A stretch of DNA of 64,000 nucleotides from Streptomyces canus (GTDB taxonomy: Bacteria; Actinomycetota; Actinomycetes; Streptomycetales; Streptomycetaceae): contig NZ_JAUSWW010000001.1 of NCBI RefSeq assembly GCF_030815415.1, forward strand, positions 4,836,001 through 4,900,000. Direction: 5' to 3'. Both the position numbers and the translations under genes were made by a program. Below, in pieces: positions 32,941-41,762 of this stretch. Position 1 is the stretch's first letter. Each line of letters begins with the position of its first letter. The notes beneath the pieces were generated by a model. It saw nothing but the letters and a program-made list of their open reading frames with translations. It searched no databases and was not told the origin of the DNA.

Positions 32941-33591
32941 TTGGCCTGTGACCTGTGGCTGGTACCGCTCGTCGACGTGTTGTGCCACACGCCCGACAAC
33001 CCGTTCGCCGAGGAACTCGCGCAATACAACAAGGTGCTCGCCGAGGCCGGGCTGCCGCCGGTGCCGGTGTACCAGTACATGCCTGGCCTGTCCGGTGAGG
33101 TCGCCCCGGTGGCCGGCTTCGACTATGACGCGCTGCACTTCCTGCGCCGCGCGTATCTCCTCCAGATGTGCGGTCTGCCGGTGACGCCGGTGGACGAACT
33201 GGGCGGGGACTACGAGCAGTTGCTGGAGATGTTCGAGACGACGGCCCAGCAGTCCCATCTGGTCTGGCACTACGACCACGCCGGCGCCTATGTCCCGGTG
33301 GACTTCCCGCACCCGCTGGCCAACGACGAACTCCTGGCCGGCGGCGGCCCCTTGGGTTCCTCCCAGACGCTGCTGCGGGAGCTGGAGCTGGTGGGCCCCT
33401 CGATCGGCATCGACCCGGCCAACCCTCCGGCGGCGCCCCAACCGCCGCTGGGCCCCACGGAACTGGAGGAGCCTGCTGTCCCCGCGCCGTACGACCCCAG
33501 CCCCTTCGCCCGTGAGCGGCATGTGTGGCTGGGCCTGCACGCGGCGGCGACCCGGAGTCTGGCACAGGGGTCGATGATCATCTTCAGTTGA
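32941..33591 (+). CDS. Conserved hypothetical protein
   Basis: A 216-residue soluble acidic protein (CDLWLVPLVDVLCHTPDNPF at the start; FARERHVWLGLHAAATRSLAQGSMIIFS at the end) that I know only as a conserved Streptomyces protein of unknown role. I see no catalytic motif. I chose the TTG at 32941 because GAGGAG lies six bases before it; the GTG at 32920 has no ribosome-binding site. It ends three bases before the convergent small gene. Confidence 0.7.
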   Translation: MACDLWLVPLVDVLCHTPDNPFAEELAQYNKVLAEAGLPPVPVYQYMPGLSGEVAPVAGFDYDALHFLRRAYLLQMCGLPVTPVDELGGDYEQLLEMFETTAQQSHLVWHYDHAGAYVPVDFPHPLANDELLAGGGPLGSSQTLLRELELVGPSIGIDPANPPAAPQPPLGPTELEEPAVPAPYDPSPFARERHVWLGLHAAATRSLAQGSMIIFS

Positions 33592-33594
33592 GGG

Positions 33595-33888
33595 TCAGCG
33601 CCCCAGCTGGGAGAGGCCCTTCTGTACGTCCTCGTAGTTCATCACCGGGGTATAGCTGATCTTCGCGCCCAGGTTCATGAAGTACGGCTCGCTGATCACC
33701 GGCATCTGCGAGCTGTCCTGCATGTCGAAGACCAGGTAGGCGGTGCGCTGACCGTTCTCGGCGGTGAAATAGGCCGCCTCGGGCTTGATCTGCTCCAGCG
33801 AGCTCTCGATCAGCTTCGGCAGGGTGCCGTTGCCGATGGCCTCGTTCGCCTTCTCCGTATCCATGGACACCTTGAGCAACACGCGCAT
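33595..33888 (-). CDS. Conserved small protein
   Basis: A 97-residue protein (MRVLLKVSMDTEKANEAIG at the start; TAYLVFDMQDSSQMPVISEPYFMNLGAKI in the middle) with the look of a dimeric alpha-beta (ABM/DUF3303-like) barrel. The mix of short strands and the length suit that fold, but this is an inference. The ATG at 33888 has AAGG nine bases upstream. It is convergent with the preceding gene. Confidence 0.72.
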   Translation of the reverse strand: MRVLLKVSMDTEKANEAIGNGTLPKLIESSLEQIKPEAAYFTAENGQRTAYLVFDMQDSSQMPVISEPYFMNLGAKISYTPVMNYEDVQKGLSQLGR

Positions 33889-33962
33889 GGCAGTCACCTT
33901 CTTCCACGGTCAGCCTATGCCCGATATGCCCCGTTGGTAGGTACACGTTCGGCCTGCACGAA

Positions 33963-34222
33963 ATGCGTGAATTGGCACAGGCGCAGGCACAGGCAGCCAG
34001 GCTCACGGTCCCGGCCGACGTCGCCGTCGGCATCGGCTGCCACCCGCACAACTTCACCCCGGAACAGCACACCGAGGAGTGTCAGGAGACACTCCCCTGG
34101 AGTGCGTGGCCGACGCCGAGGCCGGCCGGTGGGGTCTCATCGGGCTGGGCTGCGTGCCCGCGAACTCCTCGCCCGAGTCCGACCAACACCGGGTCCGTCC
34201 CGAGGCGGTGACGGCGGGATGA
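33963..34222 (+). pseudogene. Unrecognised degraded gene
   Basis: Two consecutive segments look like real protein but lie in different frames: ELAQAQAQAARLTVPADV then VGIGCHPHNFTPEQHTEECQ in the first, and LECVADAEAGRWGLIGLGCV then PANSSPESDQHR in the second, ending at a TGA at 34220. A frameshift near 34085 separates them. The CHPHN motif recalls metal-dependent hydrolases, but I cannot name a family. The piece abuts the end of the degraded sigma gene. Confidence 0.4.
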
Positions 34223-34500
34223 TCCGACTCCGTTCCCTCCTCGGGGTCGGCCACCCCCACGGCGGCGGCGCGCTCCAGCGGCTCCTCGCGCCGGTGCTCA
34301 CGCGAGCGCAGCATGTTCAGATACACCCGCGCGACCACCGTCGTCAGTCACGCCGCCGGATTCTCGACGTCCCCCGTGTCCGCGCGGCTGACTCGCAACC
34401 ACGCGTCCTGCAACGCGTCGTCGGCCTCGCCGGTCGACCCGAGCATCCGGTAGGCCACGGCACGCAGCCGCGCCCGGTGCGCCTCGAACTCCTCGATCAT
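34223..34500 (-). pseudogene. ECF sigma factor pseudogene
   Basis: From the ATG at 34500 the sequence reads as sigma region 2 (FEAHRARLRAVAYRMLGSTG, then EADDALQDAWLRVSRADTGD). It ends in an in-frame TGA at 34350-34348 exactly where family members have Trp in the GGWLTTVVARVCLN stretch. The frame continues afterwards as LTTVVARVYLNMLRSREHRR. Region 4 and the C-terminal SnoaL-like domain usual for this (ECF41/SigJ) group are missing. A TGG-to-TGA change plus a 3' deletion explains it. Confidence 0.8.
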
Positions 34501-34524
34501 GATCCCCCCGTTCACCCCGGGACC

Positions 34525-36333
34525 CTAGAACACGGCCGTCCCGCCCTGCGTCAGCTTCCAGTTGGTGACCGCGAAGTCCGCCGGGTCCAGGGCCCCCTTC
34601 GCCGTCACGTAGTCGATCATCAGCTGCCGGATCTCGTTCGTCGAGCTGTACGCGATGTCCGCGGCCGCGATGTGCGGATACCCCGAACCGCCGTTGGCCC
34701 GGTAGTTGTTGACGGCGACGACGAAGACCTGGTCGTCGGCCACGGCCGTGCCGCCGTAGGTCAGGTTCTTGATCCGCGAGCCCTCGGCGGCCGCGATGTC
34801 GATGTCGTACGAGACGCCGGCCGCGGTGTCGTACATGTAGTCCCAGAAGCTGTTGGCGTTGGTGAGGGTCGCGGTGTCGACCTTCGTGCCGCCGGGCACC
34901 TGGTGGTAGTACTTCGCCGCGAACTCCAGGTAGTCCCTGAGCTGCGCGCCCGTGAGCTTCTTGCCGTACAGGGTGTTGTCGTAGATGTAGAGCCCGGCGA
35001 TGTCCTTGATGGTCACGCTGCCCGCGGGGATGTCGGCGGTGCGGGAGAAGGGCGCGGCGACCGAGATCAGCGGGAGGGCGGCGTCGGACGCCGACAGGCC
35101 GGCCTTCACCGTGTCCATCTGGACCTGGTGGATGAAGTCCATGATGGGGACGTCCTTCCAACAGGACTCGGCGGCCGAGAGGTCCTCGGTGCAGGTGCCC
35201 ACGGCGGTGTTGACGTACTTCACCACCAGGTCGTGGTCGGCCTCCAGGAGCTTCTTGATCTCCGGGTCCTCGTCCACGGACTTGGGGTCGAGGGTCTGCG
35301 CGGTCTTCTTGGTGACCTTCCAACGGCCGTGCTCCAGCTCGACCTCGAAGTCGAAGACGCTCAGCCGGTAGCCCCAGCAGTACGGCTCCGACAGCAGCAC
35401 CTCGTCGCCGGTCTCGGCGTTCTTCACGGTGTACGAGGGCACCTCGACGTGGGTGTGGCCGACCAGGATCGCGTCGATGCCCGGGACCTGCTCGGCGACG
35501 AGGTTGGAGGCGTTCTCGACGTACGGGAGCGCGTCGCCGTAGGACGTCGACCCGTCGAGACCCGAGTGGTCGGTCAGGAAGACCACGTCACAGCCGAGCG
35601 CCCGCAGCCGCGGCACATACTTCTTCGCCTGCTCGACCAGTCCCGGGAAGACCATCTTCCCGCTGACGTTGTCCTTGTCCCACAGCGCGATGCCCGGGTT
35701 GGTGAGGCCGAGGATGCCGACCTTGATGTCGGGGGCGCCCGGCACACAGATCCGCTTCACGGTGTACGGCGCGAAGGCGGGCCGCAGGGTCTTGGCGTCC
35801 AGCGCGTTGGCGCCGAGCAGCGGGAAGCTGCACTGGCTCTCGAACCTGCGCAGGGTCTCGATGCCGTAGTTGAACTCGTGGTTGCCGAGGGCGGCGGCGT
35901 CGTAGCGCATGTGGTTCATGGCGACGGCCATCGGGTGCTTGACGCCCTTGCCGGTGATGGGCTGCACGCGCGCGAAGTAGTACGCGAGCGAGGTGCCCTG
36001 GATGATGTCGCCGGCGTCGACCAGCAGCACCCGCTCCTCACCCTTGGCCTCGCGCTGCTGCTTGATGAGCGTGGCGACGCGCGCGACGCCGACGGAGTTG
36101 CCCTTGGCGTCGCTGTAGGCCGCGTCCTTGTAGTAGTCCCAGTCGAAGACGTGGCTGTGCAGGTCGGTGGTGCCAAGGACGGAGAACGACCAGGTCTTCG
36201 GCGCCCTGGCGGCGGGCTTGTGCTCGGCGGCCTGTGCGGCAGGAGCGGCGGCCGCTCCCGCGACGGCCACGGCCGCACCGGTGACGGCCGACTTCTGCAC
36301 GAACTCACGCCGGTTCATGGGACTGACGGGCAT
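34525..36333 (-). CDS. Tat-exported 5'-nucleotidase/metallophosphatase
   Basis: A 602-residue secreted enzyme. The N-terminus has a twin-arginine signal (NRREFVQKSAVTGAAVAVAG, cleavage near AAQAA). The calcineurin-like domain carries the metal ligands in TTDLHSHVFDW, VDAGDIIQG, LGNHEFNYG and VGHTHVEV. The C-terminal 5_nucleotidase_C domain follows (about 380-590). It likely hydrolyses extracellular nucleotides or 2',3'-cyclic nucleotides to recover phosphate and nucleosides. MNRREF at 36318 is an alternative start. It is downstream of purA, beyond a terminator. Confidence 0.92.
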   Translation of the reverse strand: MPVSPMNRREFVQKSAVTGAAVAVAGAAAAPAAQAAEHKPAARAPKTWSFSVLGTTDLHSHVFDWDYYKDAAYSDAKGNSVGVARVATLIKQQREAKGEERVLLVDAGDIIQGTSLAYYFARVQPITGKGVKHPMAVAMNHMRYDAAALGNHEFNYGIETLRRFESQCSFPLLGANALDAKTLRPAFAPYTVKRICVPGAPDIKVGILGLTNPGIALWDKDNVSGKMVFPGLVEQAKKYVPRLRALGCDVVFLTDHSGLDGSTSYGDALPYVENASNLVAEQVPGIDAILVGHTHVEVPSYTVKNAETGDEVLLSEPYCWGYRLSVFDFEVELEHGRWKVTKKTAQTLDPKSVDEDPEIKKLLEADHDLVVKYVNTAVGTCTEDLSAAESCWKDVPIMDFIHQVQMDTVKAGLSASDAALPLISVAAPFSRTADIPAGSVTIKDIAGLYIYDNTLYGKKLTGAQLRDYLEFAAKYYHQVPGGTKVDTATLTNANSFWDYMYDTAAGVSYDIDIAAAEGSRIKNLTYGGTAVADDQVFVVAVNNYRANGGSGYPHIAAADIAYSSTNEIRQLMIDYVTAKGALDPADFAVTNWKLTQGGTAVF

Positions 36334-36422
36334 ACGGGGCTCCTGGGACTGGAGAGGGAGGGGTACAACTACCCGCGTAGATAGTTGCGTTCCCCCGCTT
36401 CCGGGCGGAACCAGGAAAAGGC

Positions 36423-36458
36423 CATGGGCCGGTCAAGGAAATCCTTGACCGGCCCATG
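36423..36458 (-). terminator. purA intrinsic terminator
   Basis: A 17-bp perfect stem (arms 36423-36439 and 36442-36458, containing ATGGGCCGGTCAAGGA) with a two-base gap lies 10 bp past the purA stop. On the minus strand it is followed within a few bases by CCTTTTCC. It separates purA from the nucleotidase gene transcribed in the same direction. Confidence 0.85.
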
Positions 36459-36468
36459 TGTCCGCGTC

Positions 36469-37752
36469 CTAGATGAACGAGTTGATCTCGATCGTCTCGT
36501 CCCGGCCCGGGCCCACGCCGATGGCGGAGATCGGGGCTCCGGACATCTCCTCGAGCGCCTTGACGTAGTCCTGGGCGTTCTTCGGGAGGTCGGAGAAGGA
36601 CTTCGCCTTGGTGATGTCCTCGGACCAACCGGGGAGGGTCTCGTAGATCGGCTTCGCGTGGTGGAAGTCGGTCTGGGAGTAAGGGAGCTCCTCGACGCGC
36701 TTGCCGTCGATCTCGTAGGCCACGCAGACCGGGATCTGCTCCCAGCCGGTGAGGACGTCGAGCTTGGTGAGGAAGAAGTCGGTCAGGCCGTTCACGCGGG
36801 TCGCGTAGCGGGCGATGACCGCGTCGAACCAGCCGCAGCGACGGTCACGGCCGGTCGTCACGCCCCGCTCGCCGCCGATGCGGCGCAGCGCCTCGCCGTC
36901 CTCGTCGAAGAGCTCCGTCGGGAACGGGCCCGAGCCGACACGGGTCGTGTACGCCTTCAGGATGCCGATGACCCGGCTGATCTTCGTCGGGCCGACACCG
37001 GCGCCGGTGCAGGCACCGCCCGCGGTCGGGTTCGACGACGTCACGAAGGGGTACGTGCCGTGGTCGATGTCCAGGAGAGTGCCCTGGCCGCCCTCGAAGA
37101 GCACGACCTTGTCGTCCTCCAGGGCCTGGTTGAGGATCAGGACCGTGTCGGCGACGTACGGCTTCAGCCGGTCCGCGTAGGACAGCAGCTCCTCGACGAC
37201 CTGGCCGACCTCGATGGCGCGGCGGTTGAAGACCTTGGTGAGGAGCTGGTTCTTGCCGTCGAGGGCCGCCTCCACCTTCTGTGTGAGGATCGACTCGTCG
37301 TACAGGTCCTGGATCCGGATGCCGACGCGGTTGATCTTGTCCGCGTAGGTGGGCCCGATGCCCCGTCCGGTGGTGCCGATCTTCCGCTTCCCGAGGAAGC
37401 GTTCCGTCACCTTGTCCACGGTCACGTTGTAAGGCGTGATGACGTGAGCGTTACCGCTGATCAGGAGCTTGGACGTGTCGACGCCGCGCTCGTTCAGCCC
37501 GTTCAGCTCGGAGAACAGGACCGACGGGTCGATGACGACACCGTTGCCGATGACCGGAGTGCACTCCGGGGTGAGGATTCCGGAAGGGAGCAGGTGAAGG
37601 GCGTACTTCTGATCGCCCACGACTACCGTGTGGCCGGCGTTGTTGCCGCCCTGGTAGCGCACCACATAGTCAACGGATCCGCCGAGCAGGTCCGTCGCCT
37701 TTCCCTTGCCTTCGTCACCCCACTGAGCACCGAGCAGCACAAGTGCGGGCAC
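36469..37752 (-). CDS. purA: Adenylosuccinate synthetase
   Basis: A 427-residue enzyme that joins IMP and aspartate with GTP to give adenylosuccinate, the first committed step to AMP. GAQWGDEGKGKATDLL (P-loop-like GTP site with catalytic Asp), GNNAGHTVV (catalytic His), TGRGIGPTYADK, GQGTLLDIDHGTYPFVTSSN and TTGRDRRCGWFD are all present. Length is normal. It is a monocistronic core gene, divergent from a DAG-kinase-like gene across about 210 bp. Confidence 0.97.
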   Translation of the reverse strand: MPALVLLGAQWGDEGKGKATDLLGGSVDYVVRYQGGNNAGHTVVVGDQKYALHLLPSGILTPECTPVIGNGVVIDPSVLFSELNGLNERGVDTSKLLISGNAHVITPYNVTVDKVTERFLGKRKIGTTGRGIGPTYADKINRVGIRIQDLYDESILTQKVEAALDGKNQLLTKVFNRRAIEVGQVVEELLSYADRLKPYVADTVLILNQALEDDKVVLFEGGQGTLLDIDHGTYPFVTSSNPTAGGACTGAGVGPTKISRVIGILKAYTTRVGSGPFPTELFDEDGEALRRIGGERGVTTGRDRRCGWFDAVIARYATRVNGLTDFFLTKLDVLTGWEQIPVCVAYEIDGKRVEELPYSQTDFHHAKPIYETLPGWSEDITKAKSFSDLPKNAQDYVKALEEMSGAPISAIGVGPGRDETIEINSFI

Positions 37753-37901
37753 GCGCGTACACCCCTTCCGGGCGGGGCATGTCCAAGGTCAGGGGCGTAC
37801 GCGACACGGCCTTGTGCCTCGTACCCTGGCGACCTGCTTCGGCCACCGACGGCCGTGGTCGGCCGTGAACCCGTCGGACCCGGATGCCCCGGAATAGACG
37901 A

Positions 37902-37929
37902 AGCCCCTGGCGCAATAGCGCAAGGGGCT
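37902..37929. other. Hairpin in the purA upstream region
   Basis: AGCCCCT and AGGGGCT pair, with an inner GCGC/GCGC stem around AATA and one mismatch. The hairpin is about 150 bp upstream of purA and 33 bp upstream of the divergent gene. It could be a leader structure in either transcript. I see no known riboswitch consensus. Confidence 0.4.
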
Positions 37930-37962
37930 CTTGCACAAAGATGCTACCCGAGGAAGCGAGGC

Positions 37963-38817
37963 ATGACCGAGGTGGCGACTTCAGCGTCTTCCGATCAGCT
38001 GCTGGTGGTCATCGATCCGGTTGCCCGCAGGATGGACGGGGAGTCCGTCCGTATCGCGAAAGACGTGCTCAGCGCGGGTGCGCCGGGGACGAAGGTGTGT
38101 CTGCCGGCGGACGCCGAGGAGTTCGCCCGGGTGCTGGCCCGCCGCGGTTCGCGGCGGCCGGTGGTCGTCGGCGACGACCGGGCGCTGCTGCGGGCGGTGT
38201 CCCTGCTGCACCGGCAGCGGGAGCTGGCCGGATGTGTGCTGTCGGTCGTGCCGGTGGGCGGTGTGCTCACCGTCGCGCGGTCCCTGGGCGTGCCCATGGG
38301 TGCGGTGGCGGCGGCGCGGGCGGTCCTGGACGGGGCGGAACGGCGGCTCGATCTGCTGGTCGACGACAGCGACGGTGTGGTCCTGGGCGCGCTGCGGATC
38401 CCGCCGCTCGCTCCGCGGGGGGATCCGCAGGACGCCGGCCGGCCCTGGCTGCGGACCTGCCAGTCGCTGGTCCGGACCCTGGTGCCCGCCCGTCCGCTCC
38501 GGCCCGCCCAGCCGTCCCCCGTGGCCGGCCCCACCCGGCTGCGGGTCGAGGTGGACGGGGAGATCCTCGTCGACCTGGACCAGCCCGTGGAGGCGGTGTC
38601 CGTGACCCCGGGGGGTTCCGGGGCGGCGGCGGTGGAGGTGCGGCCGGTGTCGGTGGGCGCGGAGGCGTCGCCCCTGCTGGCCCGTGGACGGCGGGTGACG
38701 GTGTCGGGGGCGGACTTCCGGTACCGGGCGGACTCGGGCGTGTGGGGGCCGGTACGGAGGCGGACGTGGACGGTGTGGGAGGGGGCGCTGGGGTTGGTGT
38801 TGCCTACGTCGATCTGA
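37963..38817 (+). CDS. Diacylglycerol-kinase-like protein (DAGK catalytic-domain family)
   Basis: A 284-residue protein. The N-terminal half has the DAGK_cat layout (LLVVIDPVARRMDGESVRIA; VVVGDDRALLRAVSLL in place of the usual GGDGTxxE; VLSVVPVGGVLTVARSLGVP). The second half is a beta-rich domain (TRLRVEVDGEILVDLDQPVEAVSVTP) as in lipid and sphingosine kinases. The Gly-Gly-Asp-Gly motif is weakened to VGDDRA, so activity is uncertain. The start is the ATG at 37963 with GAGG upstream. It is convergent with the Uma2 gene. Confidence 0.8.
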   Translation: MTEVATSASSDQLLVVIDPVARRMDGESVRIAKDVLSAGAPGTKVCLPADAEEFARVLARRGSRRPVVVGDDRALLRAVSLLHRQRELAGCVLSVVPVGGVLTVARSLGVPMGAVAAARAVLDGAERRLDLLVDDSDGVVLGALRIPPLAPRGDPQDAGRPWLRTCQSLVRTLVPARPLRPAQPSPVAGPTRLRVEVDGEILVDLDQPVEAVSVTPGGSGAAAVEVRPVSVGAEASPLLARGRRVTVSGADFRYRADSGVWGPVRRRTWTVWEGALGLVLPTSI

Positions 38818-38823
38818 GGGCCG

Positions 38824-39432
38824 TCAGTCCTCTTCGGTCCCTCCAGGAGCCTGGAAGCCGGTGGTGTCGAGCGTGCAGTCGAATGGGGAGGGGAGGGGAA
38901 GGTCCTTGCCGAACGGCATTGTGCAGTGCGACTCGTACCCCTTGGCGGAAGGCGTCCAGAACACGGTGGCCTGCTCCTCCTGCATGTCGAGGACCAGGTA
39001 GACGGGGACGCCTGCCCTTCCGTAAACCCGGACCTTGTCGGTCAGGTCGTCGTCGCGGGTGGAGGGGGAGGTCAGCTCGGCCACGAAGGAGAGGGCCTCG
39101 CCGTCCAGGCGGTTGCTGCTCGTCCTGAACACCTGCCGGGGTGCCGCATGGATGTCCGGCCCGTAGGCACGCTCGTCTCCTGGAAAGACGTACAGATTCG
39201 GGCCGTAACTGACGCGATGCCCCTCGGGAAGGTACGACCGGAGTTGATCACAGATCAACTCCATAACGTCGGTGTAGTACCCCTTCGACCACGGCGACAC
39301 GACGATTTCCCCCCTGATGATCTCGGCCTTGAAGCCGTCGCGCAGGTTCAGCTCGTCGAGGAGGTCCAGCAGTTCCTCGAAGTTGCCGGGCTCGGTGCCG
39401 CTCACCATCGGTCGGTCTGCCATGAGTGTCAT
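38824..39432 (-). CDS. Uma2-family (DUF820) putative endonuclease
   Basis: A 202-residue protein of the PD-(D/E)XK-fold Uma2 group: EIIRGEIVVSPWSKGYYTDV, YGPDIHAAPR, FVAELTSPSTRDDDLTDKVRVYGRAGVPVYLVLDMQEEQATVFW. The fold's acidic residue is in GPDI, and the ExT/S active-site strand is VAELTSPST. Streptomyces genomes carry dozens of copies with unknown substrates. No partner gene is apparent. Confidence 0.85.
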   Translation of the reverse strand: MTLMADRPMVSGTEPGNFEELLDLLDELNLRDGFKAEIIRGEIVVSPWSKGYYTDVMELICDQLRSYLPEGHRVSYGPNLYVFPGDERAYGPDIHAAPRQVFRTSSNRLDGEALSFVAELTSPSTRDDDLTDKVRVYGRAGVPVYLVLDMQEEQATVFWTPSAKGYESHCTMPFGKDLPLPSPFDCTLDTTGFQAPGGTEED

Positions 39433-39467
39433 GATGCGCCCTCCCCTTGAAACGGACCAGCCGCAAC

Positions 39468-40226
39468 TCAGAGTAGCTGCCCGCTCACTCCTTCCTGGTC
39501 GCTTTCGTCCTTCAGTCCTACCCCCGTCGCCCCCAACTCGCGGGCCATCCCCATCAGCCCTGCCAACTTCCCCGCCGCGACCTCATAGCCGAGCCCCAGC
39601 GGCGGCCGGATGTTGGACAGGCAGTTCCGGTCGGCATCCGTGGTCACGCCCGGGACGGGCCGATACGTGAGGTACGCCCCCAGCGAGTCCGCCGCCGACA
39701 TTCCGGGCCGCTCCCCCACCAGCACGACCACCATCTCCGCGCCCATCGCCGCCCCGACGTCGTCCCCCAGCGCGACCCGGGCCTGTTCGGCGAGCACGAC
39801 CGGGGCGATCCGCCACCCGGCCAGGAGCGCCACCGTCCCCCGCACCACCGCCGCCGCGTGCTCGTGCACCGCCCGGCTGGACAGTCCGTCCGCGACGACG
39901 AACGCCACGTCCCACTCGCCCGCCGGCAGATGCGCCCGGTCGGTGGGATCGAGGCGCCGGCCGAGGTCGGGCCGCTGGAGATACGTCAGCCGGTCACCGG
40001 CCGCACTGCGCACCCGTACCGTCGCCATCCCCGCCAGCCCCGCCGCGACCGTGTCCGGCTCGAACGGCGAGTGCACCGCGTCCCGGGCGGCCGCGTGCGC
40101 GGTCTGGAGTTCCAGGCGGTGCCGGGTCGGCAGCGCGGAGCCGGAGCGGCCGAGGCCGATACGGGCCTGGGTGTGGCGGCGCAGGGAGATCCACAACTCG
40201 TCGTTGTCCAGAACCACTTCGCTCAT
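39468..40226 (-). CDS. eutC: Ethanolamine ammonia-lyase small subunit
   Basis: A 252-residue subunit of the adenosylcobalamin-dependent enzyme that splits ethanolamine into acetaldehyde and ammonia. Typical blocks are RHTQARIGLGRSGSALPTRHRLELQTAHAAARDAVH, TYLQRPDLGRRL, VVADGLSSRAVHEHA and VPGVTTDADRNCLSNIRPPLG (near the cobalamin-binding interface). The ATG overlaps the eutB stop (ATGA), giving coupled expression with the large subunit. Confidence 0.95.
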   Translation of the reverse strand: MSEVVLDNDELWISLRRHTQARIGLGRSGSALPTRHRLELQTAHAAARDAVHSPFEPDTVAAGLAGMATVRVRSAAGDRLTYLQRPDLGRRLDPTDRAHLPAGEWDVAFVVADGLSSRAVHEHAAAVVRGTVALLAGWRIAPVVLAEQARVALGDDVGAAMGAEMVVVLVGERPGMSAADSLGAYLTYRPVPGVTTDADRNCLSNIRPPLGLGYEVAAGKLAGLMGMARELGATGVGLKDESDQEGVSGQLL

Positions 40227-41602
40227 GCCGCGAGCTCCCTTCCGATGGCCGTCAGTGCGTGGGAGCCGACCTCGCGGATGCCGCCGCGTTCGTCCAGCAG
40301 CCCGATCGACTCCAGCCACGTCTCGAACTCCGGTGCCGGGCGCAGCCCCAGCACCTCCCGCAGGTACAACGCGTCGTGGTACGAGGCCGATTGGTAGTTC
40401 AGCATGATGTCGTCGCCGCCCGGTGTGCAGATCACGAAGGAGGCACCGGCGACGCCGAGCATGGTCAGCATGGTCGCCACGTCGTCGTCATCGGCGTCCG
40501 CGTGGTTGGTGTAGCAGATGTCCAGGCCCATCGGCAGACCGAGCAGCTTGCCGCAGAAGTGGTCCTCCAGGGCGGCGCGGAGGATCTGGCGGCCGTCGTA
40601 CAGGTACTCCGGGCCGATGAAGCCGACGACCGTGTTGACCAGCAACGGGTCGTAGCGCCGGGCCACCGCGTACGCCCTCGCCTCGACCGTCTGCTGGTCC
40701 ACCCCGTGGTGCGCGTCGGCGGAGAGCGCGGCGCCCTGGCCGGTCTCGAAGTACATGACGTTCCGGCCGACCGTGCCCCGCTCCAGCTTGAGGGCGGCCT
40801 CGTACGCCTCGTCGAGCAGGCCCAGGGTCACGCCGAAGGACGCGTTCGCCGCCTGCGTTCCCGCGATCGACTGGAAGACCAGGTCCACCGGGGCGCCGCG
40901 CTCCATCAGGTCCACGCTCGTGGTGACGTGGCACAGCACGCAGGACTGGGTCGGGATCGCGTACCGCCGGATCACCCCGTCCAGCAGCTCGAGCAGCTCG
41001 CGTACCGCCTTCGGGCTGTCCGTGGCCGGGTTGATGCCGATGACGGCGTCTCCCGATCCCAGCAGCAGCCCGTCCAGCAGGGCCGCCGCCACGCCCGCCG
41101 GGTCGTCGGTCGGGTGGTTGGGCTGCAGACGGGTCGCGAGCCGCCCGGGCAGCCCGATCGTGGACCGGAATCCCGTCACGACCCGCACCTTCCGCGCCAC
41201 CGCGACCAGATCGGCGTTCCCCATGAGCTTGGAGACGGCCGCCACCATCTCGGGTGTGAGCCCGGGGGCCACGGCCGTGAGCGCGGGGGGATCGGCCGTC
41301 AGCAGCCACTCCCTGAACTCGCCGACCGTCAGCCCGGCCACCGGTGTGAAGGCCGCCGTGTCGTGCGTGTCCAGGATCAGCCGGGTCACGTCGTCGCTCT
41401 CGTACGGGATCAGCGGCTCGGTCAGGAACGTCGTGAGCGGCACCTCGGCCAACGCCCAGCGTGCCGCGACCCGTTGCCGTGCGCTGGTCGCCGCGAGCCC
41501 GGCGAGATGGTCGCCGGAACGCTCCGGGCTCGCGGCGGCGAGGAGGCGGGCGAGGGAGTCGAAGCGGTGGCGTTCGCCGCCGAGGGTGGACGTGTAGCTC
41601 AT
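40223..41602 (-). CDS. eutB: Ethanolamine ammonia-lyase large subunit
   Basis: A 459-residue catalytic subunit. Recognisable parts include FLTEPLIPYESDDVTRL, IGLPGRLATRLQPNHPTDDP, VIGINPATDSPKAVRELLELL, FQSIAGTQAANASFGVTL, VMYFETGQGAALSADAHHGVDQQT (active-site barrel) and LDICYTNHADADDDD. It is divergent from an APC permease. No genes for EutD/EutE, a reactivase (EutA) or microcompartment shells are nearby, so this looks like a cytosolic nitrogen-scavenging version. Confidence 0.95.
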   Translation of the reverse strand: MSYTSTLGGERHRFDSLARLLAAASPERSGDHLAGLAATSARQRVAARWALAEVPLTTFLTEPLIPYESDDVTRLILDTHDTAAFTPVAGLTVGEFREWLLTADPPALTAVAPGLTPEMVAAVSKLMGNADLVAVARKVRVVTGFRSTIGLPGRLATRLQPNHPTDDPAGVAAALLDGLLLGSGDAVIGINPATDSPKAVRELLELLDGVIRRYAIPTQSCVLCHVTTSVDLMERGAPVDLVFQSIAGTQAANASFGVTLGLLDEAYEAALKLERGTVGRNVMYFETGQGAALSADAHHGVDQQTVEARAYAVARRYDPLLVNTVVGFIGPEYLYDGRQILRAALEDHFCGKLLGLPMGLDICYTNHADADDDDVATMLTMLGVAGASFVICTPGGDDIMLNYQSASYHDALYLREVLGLRPAPEFETWLESIGLLDERGGIREVGSHALTAIGRELAA

Positions 41603-41762
41603 GCCGGGGACCGTACGAGCCGCGTGTTGCCGACAGATTGCGTCAGATTTCTAAAGGTCTGGTTGACAAACATTTAACGCCCCGAGACCCTTGGCCGACT
41701 CATTTCGCCTACAGAGTTCCGGTCGAGCACACCAGCACAACGGCAGGAGAGGGGCCATCTCG

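Noticed and set aside
33934..36384. 816-codon plus-strand ORF opposite the 5'-nucleotidase
   Set aside because: It is antisense to a gene with a Tat signal and full metallophosphatase motifs.
41603..41762. Cobalamin riboswitch upstream of eutBC or the permease
   Set aside because: The region is too short, and I see no B12-box-like conserved core on either strand.
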